A DNA stretch of 37,959 nt from PUPG01 sp964463915 (GTDB taxonomy: Bacteria; Bacteroidota; Bacteroidia; Bacteroidales; UBA7960): NCBI GenBank assembly GCA_964463915.1, contig CAYXEH010000024.1, positions 1 through 37,959 of the forward strand. Direction: 5' to 3'. Within the stretch, counting starts at the first letter, position 1; every line of letters starts with the position of its first letter. A program made the position numbers and the translations under genes. Under the pieces are notes generated by a model. It was not told where the DNA came from. It ran no database searches and was given only the letters and a program-made list of their open reading frames with translations. Shown here piece by piece: positions 15,602 to 25,069 of this stretch.

Positions 15602-16544
15602 ACATATCGAACAAAACAAAGGAGGAGGGAGAATATCCGTTGAGTTGTTACCCCCGGTAAAGGGAAACAGCATCCATGGGGTTTTTAAAACCCTGGATCC
15701 CATCATGGAGTTTGCTCCCCCATACATCAACATTACCTACCACAGGGAGGAACTAAACTATATCAGGCAGGCCGATGGAACCCACCTGCCCGCGGTGGTT
15801 CGTAAGCGTCCCGGCACGGTGGGGCTGGCAGCCGCCATCCAGGCTAAATACCGGGTAGATGTGGTTCCCCATATCATTTGCGGAGGATTTACCCGCACTG
15901 AAACGGAGGAGGCCCTCATTGAGCTCGACTTTTTGGGGATACGCAATTTGCTGGCGGTAAGGGGCGATCCCGATAAAGTAAGCGGGCGGTTCGTGCCAAA
16001 CCCCAAAGGCCACACCCATGCCGCTGACCTTGTAAAACAAATCATGGCCATGAACCAGGGAGTTTACCATGAAAACCATGTGGAAAACCCTGTCCCCACC
16101 AATTTTTCGGTGGGGGTTGCGGGCTATCCGGAAAAACATCCCGAATCCCCCAATCAGGGCAACGACATGGATTTTCTCAAAATGAAGGTGGAAAGAGGGG
16201 CCCAATATATTGTCACCCAAATGTTTTTTGACAATGAAGTGTTTTTTGATTTTGTCAGGAAATGCCGGGAGGCAGGTATTCGTGTGCCCATTGTGCCAGG
16301 CCTGAAACCACTGGCCATTAAGGCCCATTTGAGTCTGTTGCCCAAATTCTTCCACCTGACCATTCCGCAGGAGTTGTCGACCGCGATCAATCGTTGCGCA
16401 GACGACAGGGCTGTGAAAGAACTCGGGGTGGAGTGGACCAGCCATCAGATTAAGTCGCTTTTTAAATCCGGCTTTCCCATCGTACATTTGTACACCATGG
16501 GAAAGGCGGACAATATTGTTCAGATTGCCAGAAAAACCCTTTAA
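15588..16544 (+). CDS. metF: 5,10-methylenetetrahydrofolate reductase
   Basis: MetF supplies 5-methyltetrahydrofolate for MetH. The 318-residue FAD-dependent TIM barrel has the catalytic Glu19 in ISVELLPP (Glu28 in E. coli), Asp127 in LAVRGDP which contacts the flavin and folate, and VGVAGYPEKHPE and QMFFDN as family landmarks. Its length fits the bacterial single-domain type. It starts inside the last codons of hom (14-bp overlap), and its stop TAA is immediately followed by the metH ATG, with no intergenic base. Confidence 0.95.
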   Translation: MNIPEHIEQNKGGGRISVELLPPVKGNSIHGVFKTLDPIMEFAPPYINITYHREELNYIRQADGTHLPAVVRKRPGTVGLAAAIQAKYRVDVVPHIICGGFTRTETEEALIELDFLGIRNLLAVRGDPDKVSGRFVPNPKGHTHAADLVKQIMAMNQGVYHENHVENPVPTNFSVGVAGYPEKHPESPNQGNDMDFLKMKVERGAQYIVTQMFFDNEVFFDFVRKCREAGIRVPIVPGLKPLAIKAHLSLLPKFFHLTIPQELSTAINRCADDRAVKELGVEWTSHQIKSLFKSGFPIVHLYTMGKADNIVQIARKTL

Positions 16545-19500
16545 ATGTCTACACCACATATCCGCGATCAGATCACCCGGCGCATTCTCGTTCTGGATGG
16601 GGCCACAGGAACCATGATACAGCAATATAAGCTCCCGGAGGAAGCATTCAGGGGGAAGCGGTTTTCCGGGTGGAAGATCCCTTTGAAAGGCAACAATGAC
16701 CTGTTGAACCTTACCCTTCCGCATGTAATCTCTGAAATTCATCAATCCTACCTTGAAGCCGGTGCCCATATTATAACCACCAACACCTTCAACGCCAATG
16801 CCATATCCATGAAGGACTATGGTCTTGAGCATCTGGTTGGGGAGATCAATGAACGGGCCGCGCTGCTGGCCTGCCAGCGCCGGGATCGTTTTATGCAAAA
16901 TAACCCGGGCGCCGGTCCCCGCTTTGTGGCCGGGTCGTTGGGGCCTACAGGCAAGATGACCTCCATGTCGCCAAAAGTGGAAGATCCTGCCTTCAGGGAT
17001 ATGGACTTCAGGCGGTTGTGCGAAGTATACCTGGAACAGGTCACGGGCCTGATGGCCGGAGGCGTCGATCTGCTGCTACTGGAAACCATCACCGACGTTT
17101 TGAATGCAAAAGCAGCATTGTTTGCCATCATGGAGTATGAAGAAACACATGGTGTAAACATCCCGACAATTGCATCCGGAACCATTTCCGATGCCAGCGG
17201 GCGTATCTTGTCTGGGCATTCGATGGAGGCATTTGTCACTGCCCTTGGCCACAAGGATCTTTTGGCCCTGGGTCTGAATTGTGCATTTGGTGCCAGGCAG
17301 ATGAAGCCCCACCTGGTCAGGCTTTCTGCGTATTCCCCGTTTCCCGTCAGCCTGCACCCGAATGCAGGTCTTCCTAACCAATTGGGGGGGTACGATCAGT
17401 CTCCGGAGGCCATGGCAGAAGAAATGGAAGAATACATGGAAGCGGGGCTGGTAAATCTGGTGGGCGGGTGTTGCGGAACCACTCCCTCACACATCCGGCT
17501 GCTGGCGGAATCTGCCGCGAAATACCGCCCCCGTATTCTTCCGTCCACTTCAGGGAAGGGTGCTTTTGGCGGATGGGACAATTTTGTTCCCGGTAACCAC
17601 CAAACCGTGGTGGCCATTGGTGAAAGAACCAATGTGGCCGGATCGAAGAAGTTTGCCCGCCTCATAAGGGAAGGGAACTTTGAGAAAGCCGTTGAAATTG
17701 CGCGTATTCAGGTTGAAAACGGTGCCCAATTAATAGACGTATGTATGGATGATGCCATGATTGATGGCAGGCATTCCATGGAACACTACCTCAGGATGCT
17801 GGCCTGTGAACCTGAAGTGGCAGGAATCCCCTGGATGATTGATTCCTCACACTGGGACGTCGTTGAATCGGGGTTGATGTCAACCCCCGGAAAACCCATT
17901 GTGAATTCCATCAGTTTAAAGGACGGAGAGATCCGCTTTCTGGAAAAGGCCCGCAGAATCAGGAAGCTGGGTGCCGGTGTGGTGGTCATGCTGTTTGATG
18001 AGCACGGGCAGGCCGACAATTACCGGAAAAGGGTACAAATGGCCCGGAGGGTGTATAAGCTGCTTACGGTTCAGGCTGGTTTTCCGGCCGAAAACATTAT
18101 TATAGACCCCAATATTCTGGCCATTGGAACCGGCATTGCCGCGCATAACAACCAGGCCGTGGATTTTTTAAAGGCTTGTCGCTGGATCAAAACCCACCTG
18201 CCCGGTGTGCTCATCAGCGGCGGGGTCAGTAACCTGTCATTCTCCTTCAGGGGCCATCACCTGATACGCAAAGCGATGCATGCTGTGTTTCTGCACCATG
18301 CCAAAGCATGGGGTATGGACATGGCCATCATACAACCAGACCATTTACAGGTTTATGATGCGATTCCTGAACATCTCCGCCGGGCCGCGGAAGACCTGGT
18401 GCTGAACCGGAGACCAGACGCCACGGAAAGAATGCTGGCCTATGCCACGGATGAGGGACATGCCGGTGACGGGGGGCAGGGCAAAAAGCAGCCGGACAGG
18501 GAATGGCGAAAAATGTCTGCAGCAGACAGGCTTTGCCAGGGCCTCATCCGTGGTGAGGAAAGGTTTATTGCAACCGATGTGCGGGAAAACCTGCAGGAGG
18601 GTATGCAGCCCCTGGCCGTTGTGGAAGGGCCGCTGATGAAAGCCATGGATGAGATAGGCAGCCGCTTCGGAAGAGGAGAAATATTTCTCCCCCAGGTAAT
18701 AAAAAGCGCCAGGGTGATGCAAAAAGCCGTGCACCAACTGGCTCCCTTCATGGAAAAGGGTGAAAACAATGCCGCGCATTCAAGGGGAAAAATTCTTCTG
18801 GCAACCGTAAAGGGTGATGTGCACGATATTGGCAAGAACATTCTGTCACTGATCCTGTCATGCAATGGCTACCAGGTGGTGGATCTGGGTGTGATGGTTC
18901 CTGTGGACAAAATTCTGGATACAGCACAAAAGGAAAAAGTGGAAATGATCGGGGTCAGTGGCCTCATCAGCCCATCCCTGGAAGAAATGATTCAGCTGGC
19001 CAGGGCAATGGAAAAGAGAAAGATGGATATTCCGCTGTTGGTTGGAGGGGCAGCCACAGGGGCCCTCCACACTGCCGTGCACATTGCACCGGAATATAGC
19101 GGCGGGGTAATTCATGTCAGGGATGCATCCACAGCCCCCGGGGTAATTGGCCAGTTGACAGGCAATGCCCGTAAAGCATATATAAAGGAAGTGGGCCGGC
19201 ATCAGCAGAAAATACGGGATACCCATGATAAAACCACCGGCAATAAGCAATGGGTATCTCTGCAAAAGGCGAGAGAGAACCCTCTTATAACCAACTGGGA
19301 GCAAACTTTTATCCCTGCACCCAGGCAGCAGGGGCTTCATATTATGAACAACATTCCCCTGGACCACATCATCCCCTATATAGACTGGGGTGCTTTTCTC
19401 CATGCATGGGATCTTCGCGGAAAATACCCCCGCATGCTCGGAAGTGGGGAAAAAGGCAAAAGTGGCAGGGCGCTGTTGAAAGATGCCAGACAATTGCTGC

Positions 19501-20228
19501 AGTCTCTGAAACTCGAAGAAGCCCTTTCCCCGAAAGGCGTTGCCGGACTGTTTCCTGCCTATGGCCTTGACGATGATGTGATGGTCTGTCCGGATGGGGA
19601 AACGCCCGTGCAGATAAATTTTCTTAGAAACCAGGAAAGCCGGCTGCCGGGAGGTAATATTTGTCTGGCAGACTTTGTGGCTCCTGAATCATATAAATCT
19701 ATGGGGTATGTGGGTTGTTTTGTGTTGAGCATTCATGGTGCGCACTCCCTGGCCGAAACATATCGCAAAAGCACGGACGACTACATGGCACTTATGGTCA
19801 AGGTGCTGGCCGATTGTTTGGCGGAAGGCTTTTCATCCTACATGCACAAAAGGGTGGCCGAACACCTGTGGGGGTACGCAAAGGCGGAAGGTGCTCCCAG
19901 GGTGGGGCAAAAGCTCCGGGAAGAAGTCCCGAATCTCCGGGGTATCCGCCCTGCTGTGGGTTATTCTTCCTGCCCCGATCATAGCCAGAAACAGCAAATA
20001 TTTCATTTGCTGGATGCCACCCGCCACACCGGGGTCACGACCACAGAAAATTACGCCATGCTGCCCGGGGCTTCAGTAGCGGGATGGTATTTTGCACATC
20101 CGGAAGCCAGGTATTTCCATCTTGGGAAAATCGGGCAGGATCAGGTGACAGATTATGCCCGCCGCAGAAACATTTCCTTTGAGCAAAGTGAACGTCTTCT
20201 GAGCGCACAACTTGCATATATGCGTTAA
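16545..20228 (+). CDS. metH: Cobalamin-dependent methionine synthase
   Basis: MetH transfers the methyl group of methyltetrahydrofolate to homocysteine through cobalamin. All four modules are present in 1227 residues. The homocysteine domain (1-330) has zinc ligands Cys246 (GLNCAFGA) and Cys309/Cys310 (GGCCGTTPSH). The folate domain (about 350-620) has VAIGERTNVAGSKKF. The B12 cap and Rossmann domains (about 650-890) carry the base-off ligand His760 in DVHDIGKN. The reactivation domain (about 900-1227) has the SAM-binding RPAVGYSSCPDH. Its full length and intact reactivation module predict an active enzyme that needs B12 and a flavodoxin-type reductant. It is the last gene of the operon. Confidence 0.97.
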   Translation: MSTPHIRDQITRRILVLDGATGTMIQQYKLPEEAFRGKRFSGWKIPLKGNNDLLNLTLPHVISEIHQSYLEAGAHIITTNTFNANAISMKDYGLEHLVGEINERAALLACQRRDRFMQNNPGAGPRFVAGSLGPTGKMTSMSPKVEDPAFRDMDFRRLCEVYLEQVTGLMAGGVDLLLLETITDVLNAKAALFAIMEYEETHGVNIPTIASGTISDASGRILSGHSMEAFVTALGHKDLLALGLNCAFGARQMKPHLVRLSAYSPFPVSLHPNAGLPNQLGGYDQSPEAMAEEMEEYMEAGLVNLVGGCCGTTPSHIRLLAESAAKYRPRILPSTSGKGAFGGWDNFVPGNHQTVVAIGERTNVAGSKKFARLIREGNFEKAVEIARIQVENGAQLIDVCMDDAMIDGRHSMEHYLRMLACEPEVAGIPWMIDSSHWDVVESGLMSTPGKPIVNSISLKDGEIRFLEKARRIRKLGAGVVVMLFDEHGQADNYRKRVQMARRVYKLLTVQAGFPAENIIIDPNILAIGTGIAAHNNQAVDFLKACRWIKTHLPGVLISGGVSNLSFSFRGHHLIRKAMHAVFLHHAKAWGMDMAIIQPDHLQVYDAIPEHLRRAAEDLVLNRRPDATERMLAYATDEGHAGDGGQGKKQPDREWRKMSAADRLCQGLIRGEERFIATDVRENLQEGMQPLAVVEGPLMKAMDEIGSRFGRGEIFLPQVIKSARVMQKAVHQLAPFMEKGENNAAHSRGKILLATVKGDVHDIGKNILSLILSCNGYQVVDLGVMVPVDKILDTAQKEKVEMIGVSGLISPSLEEMIQLARAMEKRKMDIPLLVGGAATGALHTAVHIAPEYSGGVIHVRDASTAPGVIGQLTGNARKAYIKEVGRHQQKIRDTHDKTTGNKQWVSLQKARENPLITNWEQTFIPAPRQQGLHIMNNIPLDHIIPYIDWGAFLHAWDLRGKYPRMLGSGEKGKSGRALLKDARQLLQSLKLEEALSPKGVAGLFPAYGLDDDVMVCPDGETPVQINFLRNQESRLPGGNICLADFVAPESYKSMGYVGCFVLSIHGAHSLAETYRKSTDDYMALMVKVLADCLAEGFSSYMHKRVAEHLWGYAKAEGAPRVGQKLREEVPNLRGIRPAVGYSSCPDHSQKQQIFHLLDATRHTGVTTTENYAMLPGASVAGWYFAHPEARYFHLGKIGQDQVTDYARRRNISFEQSERLLSAQLAYMR

Positions 20229-20352
20229 TCTTTTAGTGGTCTTTCATGGCGCAATTGTTTTTCTGAGATAATAAAGCATTATATGCCCTCTTTTGGTTTT
20301 GCACAGGCATAGCAGGGTTCTTAAGAACACCGCGTGAGGCCCGGGCACATTG

Positions 20353-20715
20353 CTACTCCTCTGCTTTTAACCATTCGCGGGCTGTAACGGACTCGCTGAC
20401 ATTAAAAAAACGTACTTCACCTGACACAAAGGGGTTGCTCAGACTGCTCAATTTTTTCTCGATGTCGCCTGAGCCCACAACAGCTATTTTGTCAAAGTTC
20501 CTGATGTGTTTGAAATACACTTTGAAATCCTCCCAAAGGGCAGGCAGGTCAATCCCTTCAATGTTTTTAAGTTCTAAATACAATTTCTGGGTGTCATAGT
20601 CCTTTTCGACTTTTTCAAGCAATGGTTTCAGCTTGTCGTAATCTTCTTTTTTTACCTTGCCATCTACCTGGAAGGCAATCAGGTTGTCTTTCGTAAAATC
20701 CAGAATGTGAAACAT
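20353..20715 (-). CDS. SpoIIAA-like (STAS fold) protein
   Basis: The 120-residue protein (MFHILDFTKDNLIAFQVDGKVKK...) matches the SpoIIAA-like family by eye: a beta strand and turn (VDGKVKKEDYDKL), a helix, LYLELKNIEGIDLPALWEDF, and a conserved basic/hydrophobic end (DKIAVVGSG). Members have a STAS-like fold; none of the obvious phosphorylatable Ser positions of true anti-anti-sigma factors can be assigned. Role unknown, possibly membrane or stress related. It lies downstream of a truncated gene on the same strand, 37 bp away. Confidence 0.7.
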   Translation of the reverse strand: MFHILDFTKDNLIAFQVDGKVKKEDYDKLKPLLEKVEKDYDTQKLYLELKNIEGIDLPALWEDFKVYFKHIRNFDKIAVVGSGDIEKKLSSLSNPFVSGEVRFFNVSESVTAREWLKAEE

Positions 20716-20752
20716 GGTCTTGTCTTTTTATGGGTTTATAATTGAAAAAAAT

Positions 20753-20974
20753 TTAAACTGTTAAAAACCGCTTACCCCGGTTCCGGCTTGTAAAAAGCTC
20801 AATTTCCTGCCCATCTTCCAGGTAGTGGTAAATTAAAAAATTCGGGGTTTCATAAATCCGGAAATCCAATTGGTCATAAACCACTTTGTTCTTTCCGAAA
20901 TATTGGGCTTTGAGCTGTACCGGGAGGAGGGTCAGACAAAAAACGACAAAAAGGGTTTTTGTAAATATTTTCAT
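20753..20974 (-). pseudogene. N-terminal fragment of a secreted TolB/peptidase-like protein
   Basis: A 73-residue frame begins with a clear signal peptide (MKIFTKTLFVVFCLTLLPVQ, cleavage near LKAQ). It is followed by YFGKNKVVYDQLDFRIYETPNFLIYHY, the conserved opening of very long (about 1000-residue) Bacteroidota secreted proteins with a peptidase-like and TolB-propeller layout. Here it stops after about 70 residues (ending GKRFLTV), and nothing downstream restores the frame before the SpoIIAA-like gene. I call it a truncated remnant. It could also be a genuine short secreted protein made of this cap region alone. Family assignment is from memory of the FGKNKVxYxxFDWxIYxTxHF pattern. Confidence 0.5.
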
Positions 20975-21280
20975 GGATCCTGATCAGGGTTTTATGATGG
21001 TTGCTGTAAACTGCAACTAAAAGACCAAGAAGCATACCATTAGCGTTGATCTGGATGGCTGGCCCTGATCATTTTGCCTTCTTTATCCCTGATGCCATGG
21101 CAATAGCAATTTCCCATAATCGGTTATGGGAAGAGTAGATCCGGCCCCTGAATAAAAGATGGGAAAAATTGCCATGCCTGAGCAAAATTTTCTACACTTG
21201 ATGCAATCATTGAGACGCTGGCAGAACGCTTCAGGGATGGCTTATTCAGAATGAAATCATCAATGGATCAAGTCGCTGCC
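20975..21280. other. Intergenic stretch with no recognised feature
   Basis: No gene, RNA or clear terminator is seen in these 306 bp. They should hold the promoter of the minus-strand genes to the left. A short protein-like run (LDAIIETLAERFRDG, around 21200-21243) has no start and is probably chance. Confidence 0.4.
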
Positions 21281-23545
21281 TTAATAATGGTAGATGTTCC
21301 ACCGGTCTACTTTGGTGATATGAGGAAATGGTTCCGCATACTCGTCAAATGGCGGTATTGGTTCATACTTGGCCCTGATAATAAGTACGTTACCGGGCTT
21401 CACCATTTCCTTAAATACCTCAGGATCTTCCAGAAGGTTTACAAGGTTGTTTTTCCAACTGTCATCGGACTCAAACTGAACCTCCCGGTTAAGGGTATGA
21501 CCGCCTGCATACAGGGAAATAATATTCCGGTCGGTATGAAACTGGATGGAGGGAAGCCTGCGGTTAAATATCAGAATATTCTCCGTTTCGGGTAATTCCT
21601 GGTCAATAAAGGCTGTCACATTCCTGGAATCCTTCACCATCTCAGGATTCTCCATATAGATGTATGGGGTAATCAGTGTCAGCCCATACATAAACACCCC
21701 TGCGGCCAAAATGGGTACTTCCAGTCGGTGAATGGGGGTGAAACGAAGGGCAATGATTACGGCAGCTGTCATGACCAGCAAAAAGTAAGCCTGCCCTGGC
21801 AGGGTAAGGTCCGGTTCAATGAGGGGTGCCACTGCCAGACCGGCAATTAGTATCATATGGTATATAAACTGCACCAGGCTCCACCTCTTCTGCTGTATCC
21901 TGGTCATACGCCTCCACGCCCAAAGCGACCCAATGGCAATACCGGCGTACACCGGCAGCACATATAGCAGCATCTTGGACTGGCTCAGGGAGAAAAACAC
22001 GATCGGCGGGATAATCCATAAGAAGAAGAAAATACCTCTAGACCTGCGCAGGTTTTTCAGGCGAAGTAACCTTGTCAGTAACATAATGCCCCATGGAAAG
22101 CTTGCTGCCGGCACAACCGCCAGGAAAAACCACCATGGCTCGCCCCGGTGGAACACATCGGCGGCAAAACGTTCAATTGTATGATTGATCAGGAAATAAT
22201 CAATGAACCGCTGGTCGTAAATAACCAGGTAGATGAACCAGCTCAGGCCGATAGCCAGCATCAGCAAGGCCCCCGTTAAATGGGTGCCGATATTCCGCGG
22301 TGGCCTGATCTTTCCGAGATAAGCCCCGGCAATGATAAAGACCGGAAAGATGAAAACCACCGGACCTTTGGTAAAAAAACCCAACCCCAGGGCTAAATAG
22401 AAGAGTAGGAGGAATCGCTTGTCTGAATACATGGCGAATTTTAACCAGGCGTAAACGGATAACAGGACGAAAGTGCATAAATACACATCGGTGGTAAGCA
22501 TTCTGCTGGACATCATTAGCCCCGGCAGGGCAAAATAGAGCAGGGCTGCCAAAAATGCGTGTTTGTTGTTTTTCAGCAGCAACTTTCCAATGCCATAAAC
22601 AATCACAATTTGCAGTAAAATAGACATTTGCATAAAAAAGCGGGCCCCGAAACTGTTGATTCCGAAAATTTTGTATCCGGCAGCCGTTATCCAATAGGTC
22701 AGCGGGGGTTTGTGGTAGTGCTTGATTCCCATCAGTTGCGGATGGAGGTAGTCTCCCGTTTCCACCATCTCTTTGGAAATCTGGGCGTACCGGGCTTCAG
22801 TAGATTCGGTAACAGACCAGTCATTCAGGTTCAGCAGAAGGGCGATTGCCACAAGGCCGAGGAAAGCGGGCAGACGATAACGTTTCATCAGCCCTACTAC
22901 ACTTATTTCATTTGTTCTCATATTTGTTTTGGGTTGATAATGCAAAAACAGGTTTCTGGAATAAACCAGGAGGCCAAAAAATTGTCCGATAAACAATACC
23001 GGGTCTGTTCGAATGATTGCGTAACCGATGATCAGTAAGGCCCCTGTAAGACTGATCATCCAGAATACGGGCGGAAAGTAAGATACTTGTTGTTTTTCAG
23101 AATACCACCATTGAATGACAAATCTAAAAGTGAAAACCAGTTGACCGAGTGTGCCATATGTCAATAAAACCACCGGGATTTCAGGATTGTTGAACAGCCC
23201 GTTGATTGACTGGAAAGAGAAGATCAACAAGATGCTAAGAAGTATGGCAGGAATCAGAGAGAACAGGTAACGTAGAGGAGACGGGATAATTTTCCACTGG
23301 TGTTTTAACTGTAAGTTTCTGATGTAGATGTAGTAGGAAACCAACTGACCGCCTATGATCACAATGTCGTTTCTCAGGAAACCGTATATGATCAGCATGA
23401 AGGAAGCCAGTAAGCTCAGTTGCCAGAAAACAACCGGAGATACCACCTTGCCGGCGATCTCCGACCTGGTGAGCTGGATAATAAATCGTGCGGAAAAAAG
23501 TCCCTGTGCAATGAGTCCAAGGCCGATAACCAGGTAATGATCCAT
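21281..23545 (-). CDS. Fusion of two LAB_N repeats with an ArnT-like GT-C glycosyltransferase
   Basis: The 754-residue protein is membrane-embedded throughout. Residues about 9-80 and 129-201 are two copies of the lipid-A biosynthesis N-terminal (LAB_N) domain. Both share the pattern RFxIQ, SE, S-P-PVFW, SL, D-V, IGGQ/IGQ and Y-RNL, visible by direct comparison. From residue 209 it continues as a GT-C transferase of the ArnT/PMT type. Landmarks are TESTEARYAQISKEMVETGD (248-265), KPPLTYW (279-285) with the expected multiple membrane spans, and a C-terminal soluble domain. Met209 (codon at 22921) sits exactly at the junction and could be a former or alternative start. GT-C enzymes of this kind move a sugar from a polyprenyl-phosphate donor to lipid A or protein. 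The GT2 gene 6 bp upstream would make that donor. Confidence 0.85.
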   Translation of the reverse strand: MDHYLVIGLGLIAQGLFSARFIIQLTRSEIAGKVVSPVVFWQLSLLASFMLIIYGFLRNDIVIIGGQLVSYYIYIRNLQLKHQWKIIPSPLRYLFSLIPAILLSILLIFSFQSINGLFNNPEIPVVLLTYGTLGQLVFTFRFVIQWWYSEKQQVSYFPPVFWMISLTGALLIIGYAIIRTDPVLFIGQFFGLLVYSRNLFLHYQPKTNMRTNEISVVGLMKRYRLPAFLGLVAIALLLNLNDWSVTESTEARYAQISKEMVETGDYLHPQLMGIKHYHKPPLTYWITAAGYKIFGINSFGARFFMQMSILLQIVIVYGIGKLLLKNNKHAFLAALLYFALPGLMMSSRMLTTDVYLCTFVLLSVYAWLKFAMYSDKRFLLLFYLALGLGFFTKGPVVFIFPVFIIAGAYLGKIRPPRNIGTHLTGALLMLAIGLSWFIYLVIYDQRFIDYFLINHTIERFAADVFHRGEPWWFFLAVVPAASFPWGIMLLTRLLRLKNLRRSRGIFFFLWIIPPIVFFSLSQSKMLLYVLPVYAGIAIGSLWAWRRMTRIQQKRWSLVQFIYHMILIAGLAVAPLIEPDLTLPGQAYFLLVMTAAVIIALRFTPIHRLEVPILAAGVFMYGLTLITPYIYMENPEMVKDSRNVTAFIDQELPETENILIFNRRLPSIQFHTDRNIISLYAGGHTLNREVQFESDDSWKNNLVNLLEDPEVFKEMVKPGNVLIIRAKYEPIPPFDEYAEPFPHITKVDRWNIYHY

Positions 23546-23551
23546 GACAGT

Positions 23552-24277
23552 TTAACGTTTAACCGTTGTTTCCCGCATCCTGTACCTGATGGTTCTTTTT
23601 TTGATCCAGTACACAGCCAGGGTATCCAGGAAAGGATGGATGAGCCTGTTTAACAATTTATATTTTGATGAACCCTCTGTCCTCTTAAAGTGCTGTACAG
23701 GAACTTCCCTGACACTGCCCCCGGTTGTTTGTACCAAAGCCGGAATAAACCGATGCATTCCGTTGAAAAAGGGAATTTGTTTTGCTGTGGTAGTTTTCAT
23801 GATCTTTAAAGGACATCCGGTATCCCTGACGCCGTCTTTTAATATGGCCCGGCGGAATGCATTGGCGATCAGTGAGGATATTTTCTTCACAGGAGGATCT
23901 TTGCGCAGGTGACGGTGACCGATGACCAGGTCATACTCTTCAATATAGGGGAGAAACAATAGGAAATCAGAGGGACTTGTCTGTAAGTCCGCATCAATGT
24001 ATCCGATCCATTTTCCCTCTGCCTGATCGACTCCCGCCTTTATGGCGGTGCTGAGACCCTGATTCTGTTGAAAGGATATATATCCGTATTTTTCATGGTC
24101 AGCACAAATCGACTGGATGTGTTTAAGGCTGCTGTCTTCCGAACCGTCATCCACAAACAGCACCTTTACAGGTATACTGCTTTGGTCAATGAACTTATCC
24201 ATCTCCTGCTTGAACCTGAAAAGACTATCCTGTTCGTTGTATACAGGAACAATAACTGTTAATTCTCCGGCCGGCAT
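23552..24277 (-). CDS. GT2 polyprenyl-phosphate sugar synthase (DPM1/ArnC-like)
   Basis: The ATG at 24277 gives 241 residues (MPAGELTVIVPVYNEQDS); an in-frame upstream ATG would add a non-conserved segment. The GT-A fold shows the nucleotide-sugar region VIVPVYNEQ (8-16), FVDDGSEDSS (41-50) and the metal-binding DAD motif at Asp95/Asp97 in YIDADLQTSP. GHRHLRKDPPVKK and RDTGCPLK match polyprenyl-phosphate mannose/glucose synthases. There are no C-terminal membrane spans, as in the soluble DPM1 type. It ends 6 bp before the LAB_N/GT-C fusion, so the pair is an operon that likely makes and uses a lipid-linked sugar. Which sugar cannot be told. Confidence 0.88.
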   Translation of the reverse strand: MPAGELTVIVPVYNEQDSLFRFKQEMDKFIDQSSIPVKVLFVDDGSEDSSLKHIQSICADHEKYGYISFQQNQGLSTAIKAGVDQAEGKWIGYIDADLQTSPSDFLLFLPYIEEYDLVIGHRHLRKDPPVKKISSLIANAFRRAILKDGVRDTGCPLKIMKTTTAKQIPFFNGMHRFIPALVQTTGGSVREVPVQHFKRTEGSSKYKLLNRLIHPFLDTLAVYWIKKRTIRYRMRETTVKR

Positions 24278-24319
24278 AGTGCTTTGGAAAAAAGAAATAT
24301 AGAAATGTATGGATGCCCA

Positions 24320-24327
24320 CAAATGTA
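24320..24327 (-). promoter_or_regulatory. -7 box for the GT2/GT-C operon
   Basis: TACATTTG on the minus strand is an exact TAnnTTTG box, about 43 bp before the chosen ATG at 24277. This supports that start over the upstream ATG, which would lie ahead of the promoter. A good -33 TTG is not obvious at the expected spacing. Confidence 0.55.
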
Positions 24328-24425
24328 ATGAAAATATTTCGGCGAACAGTTTACTGAACAATCACATTTTATTGGTTGTTAAATACACCACCCTGAATTT
24401 TAGCTATTCACAAAACCTGTGTATT

Positions 24426-24848
24426 ATGAAAACTAAATTATTTTCTTCTTCTAACGAATCTATAAAGACCGCCATCTTTCTCATCCGGGTCGGTTTTGGT
24501 ATTATTTTTATTCTTCATGGTTTTCCGAAAATTGCCGGTGGTGTGGACACATGGACCTGGCTGGGCGAAAACATGGGGCTTGTTGGCCTGGGATTTGCCC
24601 CGGCTTTTTGGGGCTTTATGGCCGCCATTGCTGAATTCGCGGGTGGAATATTGCTTATTTTGGGATTACTGACCCGCCCGGCGGCATTGCTCATGGCATT
24701 TACCATGCTAATTGCTGCAATAATGCACATTACAGGCGGAGATGACCTGAATACGATCCTCCATCCCCTGAAAGGATTCGTCGTTTTTATTGCCCTGTTA
24801 TATGGTGGCCCTGGCAAATACGCCATTGACAATACGTGGTCGAAGTAA
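24426..24848 (+). CDS. DoxX family membrane protein
   Basis: The ATG at 24426 (MKTKLFSSSNESIKTAIFL) gives 140 residues; a longer in-frame start at 24309 adds a segment that overlaps the divergent promoter and is not conserved. It has four membrane helices with the DoxX signatures LIRVGFGIIFILHGFPKIAGG and LGLLTRPAALLMAFTMLIAA. The family is found in respiratory oxidases and as stand-alone proteins linked to thiosulfate metabolism or redox stress; function here is unknown. It is divergent from the GT2 operon and stands alone. Confidence 0.9.
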   Translation: MKTKLFSSSNESIKTAIFLIRVGFGIIFILHGFPKIAGGVDTWTWLGENMGLVGLGFAPAFWGFMAAIAEFAGGILLILGLLTRPAALLMAFTMLIAAIMHITGGDDLNTILHPLKGFVVFIALLYGGPGKYAIDNTWSK

Positions 24849-25027
24849 CTTCTTCATGGTTCCCAGGATTTGGCCCCCGGGCGAGCAGGAGGGTAGGGCA
24901 TAACGCTTTTTCTGCATAGTTTTTTCATGCCTGGTGATAATGAAACGGCTTAGTCCATGATGGGTCGTTTAACAATACCTGTGGCCTGAACAATCTTTTT
25001 GATGCTGTAACGTTTCGGATAATACAT

Positions 25028-25035
25028 TAAATTTG
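25028..25035 (+). promoter_or_regulatory. -7 box upstream of the DUF3078 gene
   Basis: TAAATTTG is an exact TAnnTTTG box, 35 bp before the ATG at 25070. The -33 position reads CTG, a weak match to TTG. Confidence 0.5.
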
Positions 25036-25069
25036 CTAACGCAAATCAATTATATCTTTAAGCCCTGTT

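Noticed and set aside
15753..16898. Long open frame on the minus strand opposite metF and metH (381 codons)
   Set aside because: It lies wholly opposite two well-supported genes and has no recognisable motif; high GC third positions on the real strand keep the opposite frame open.
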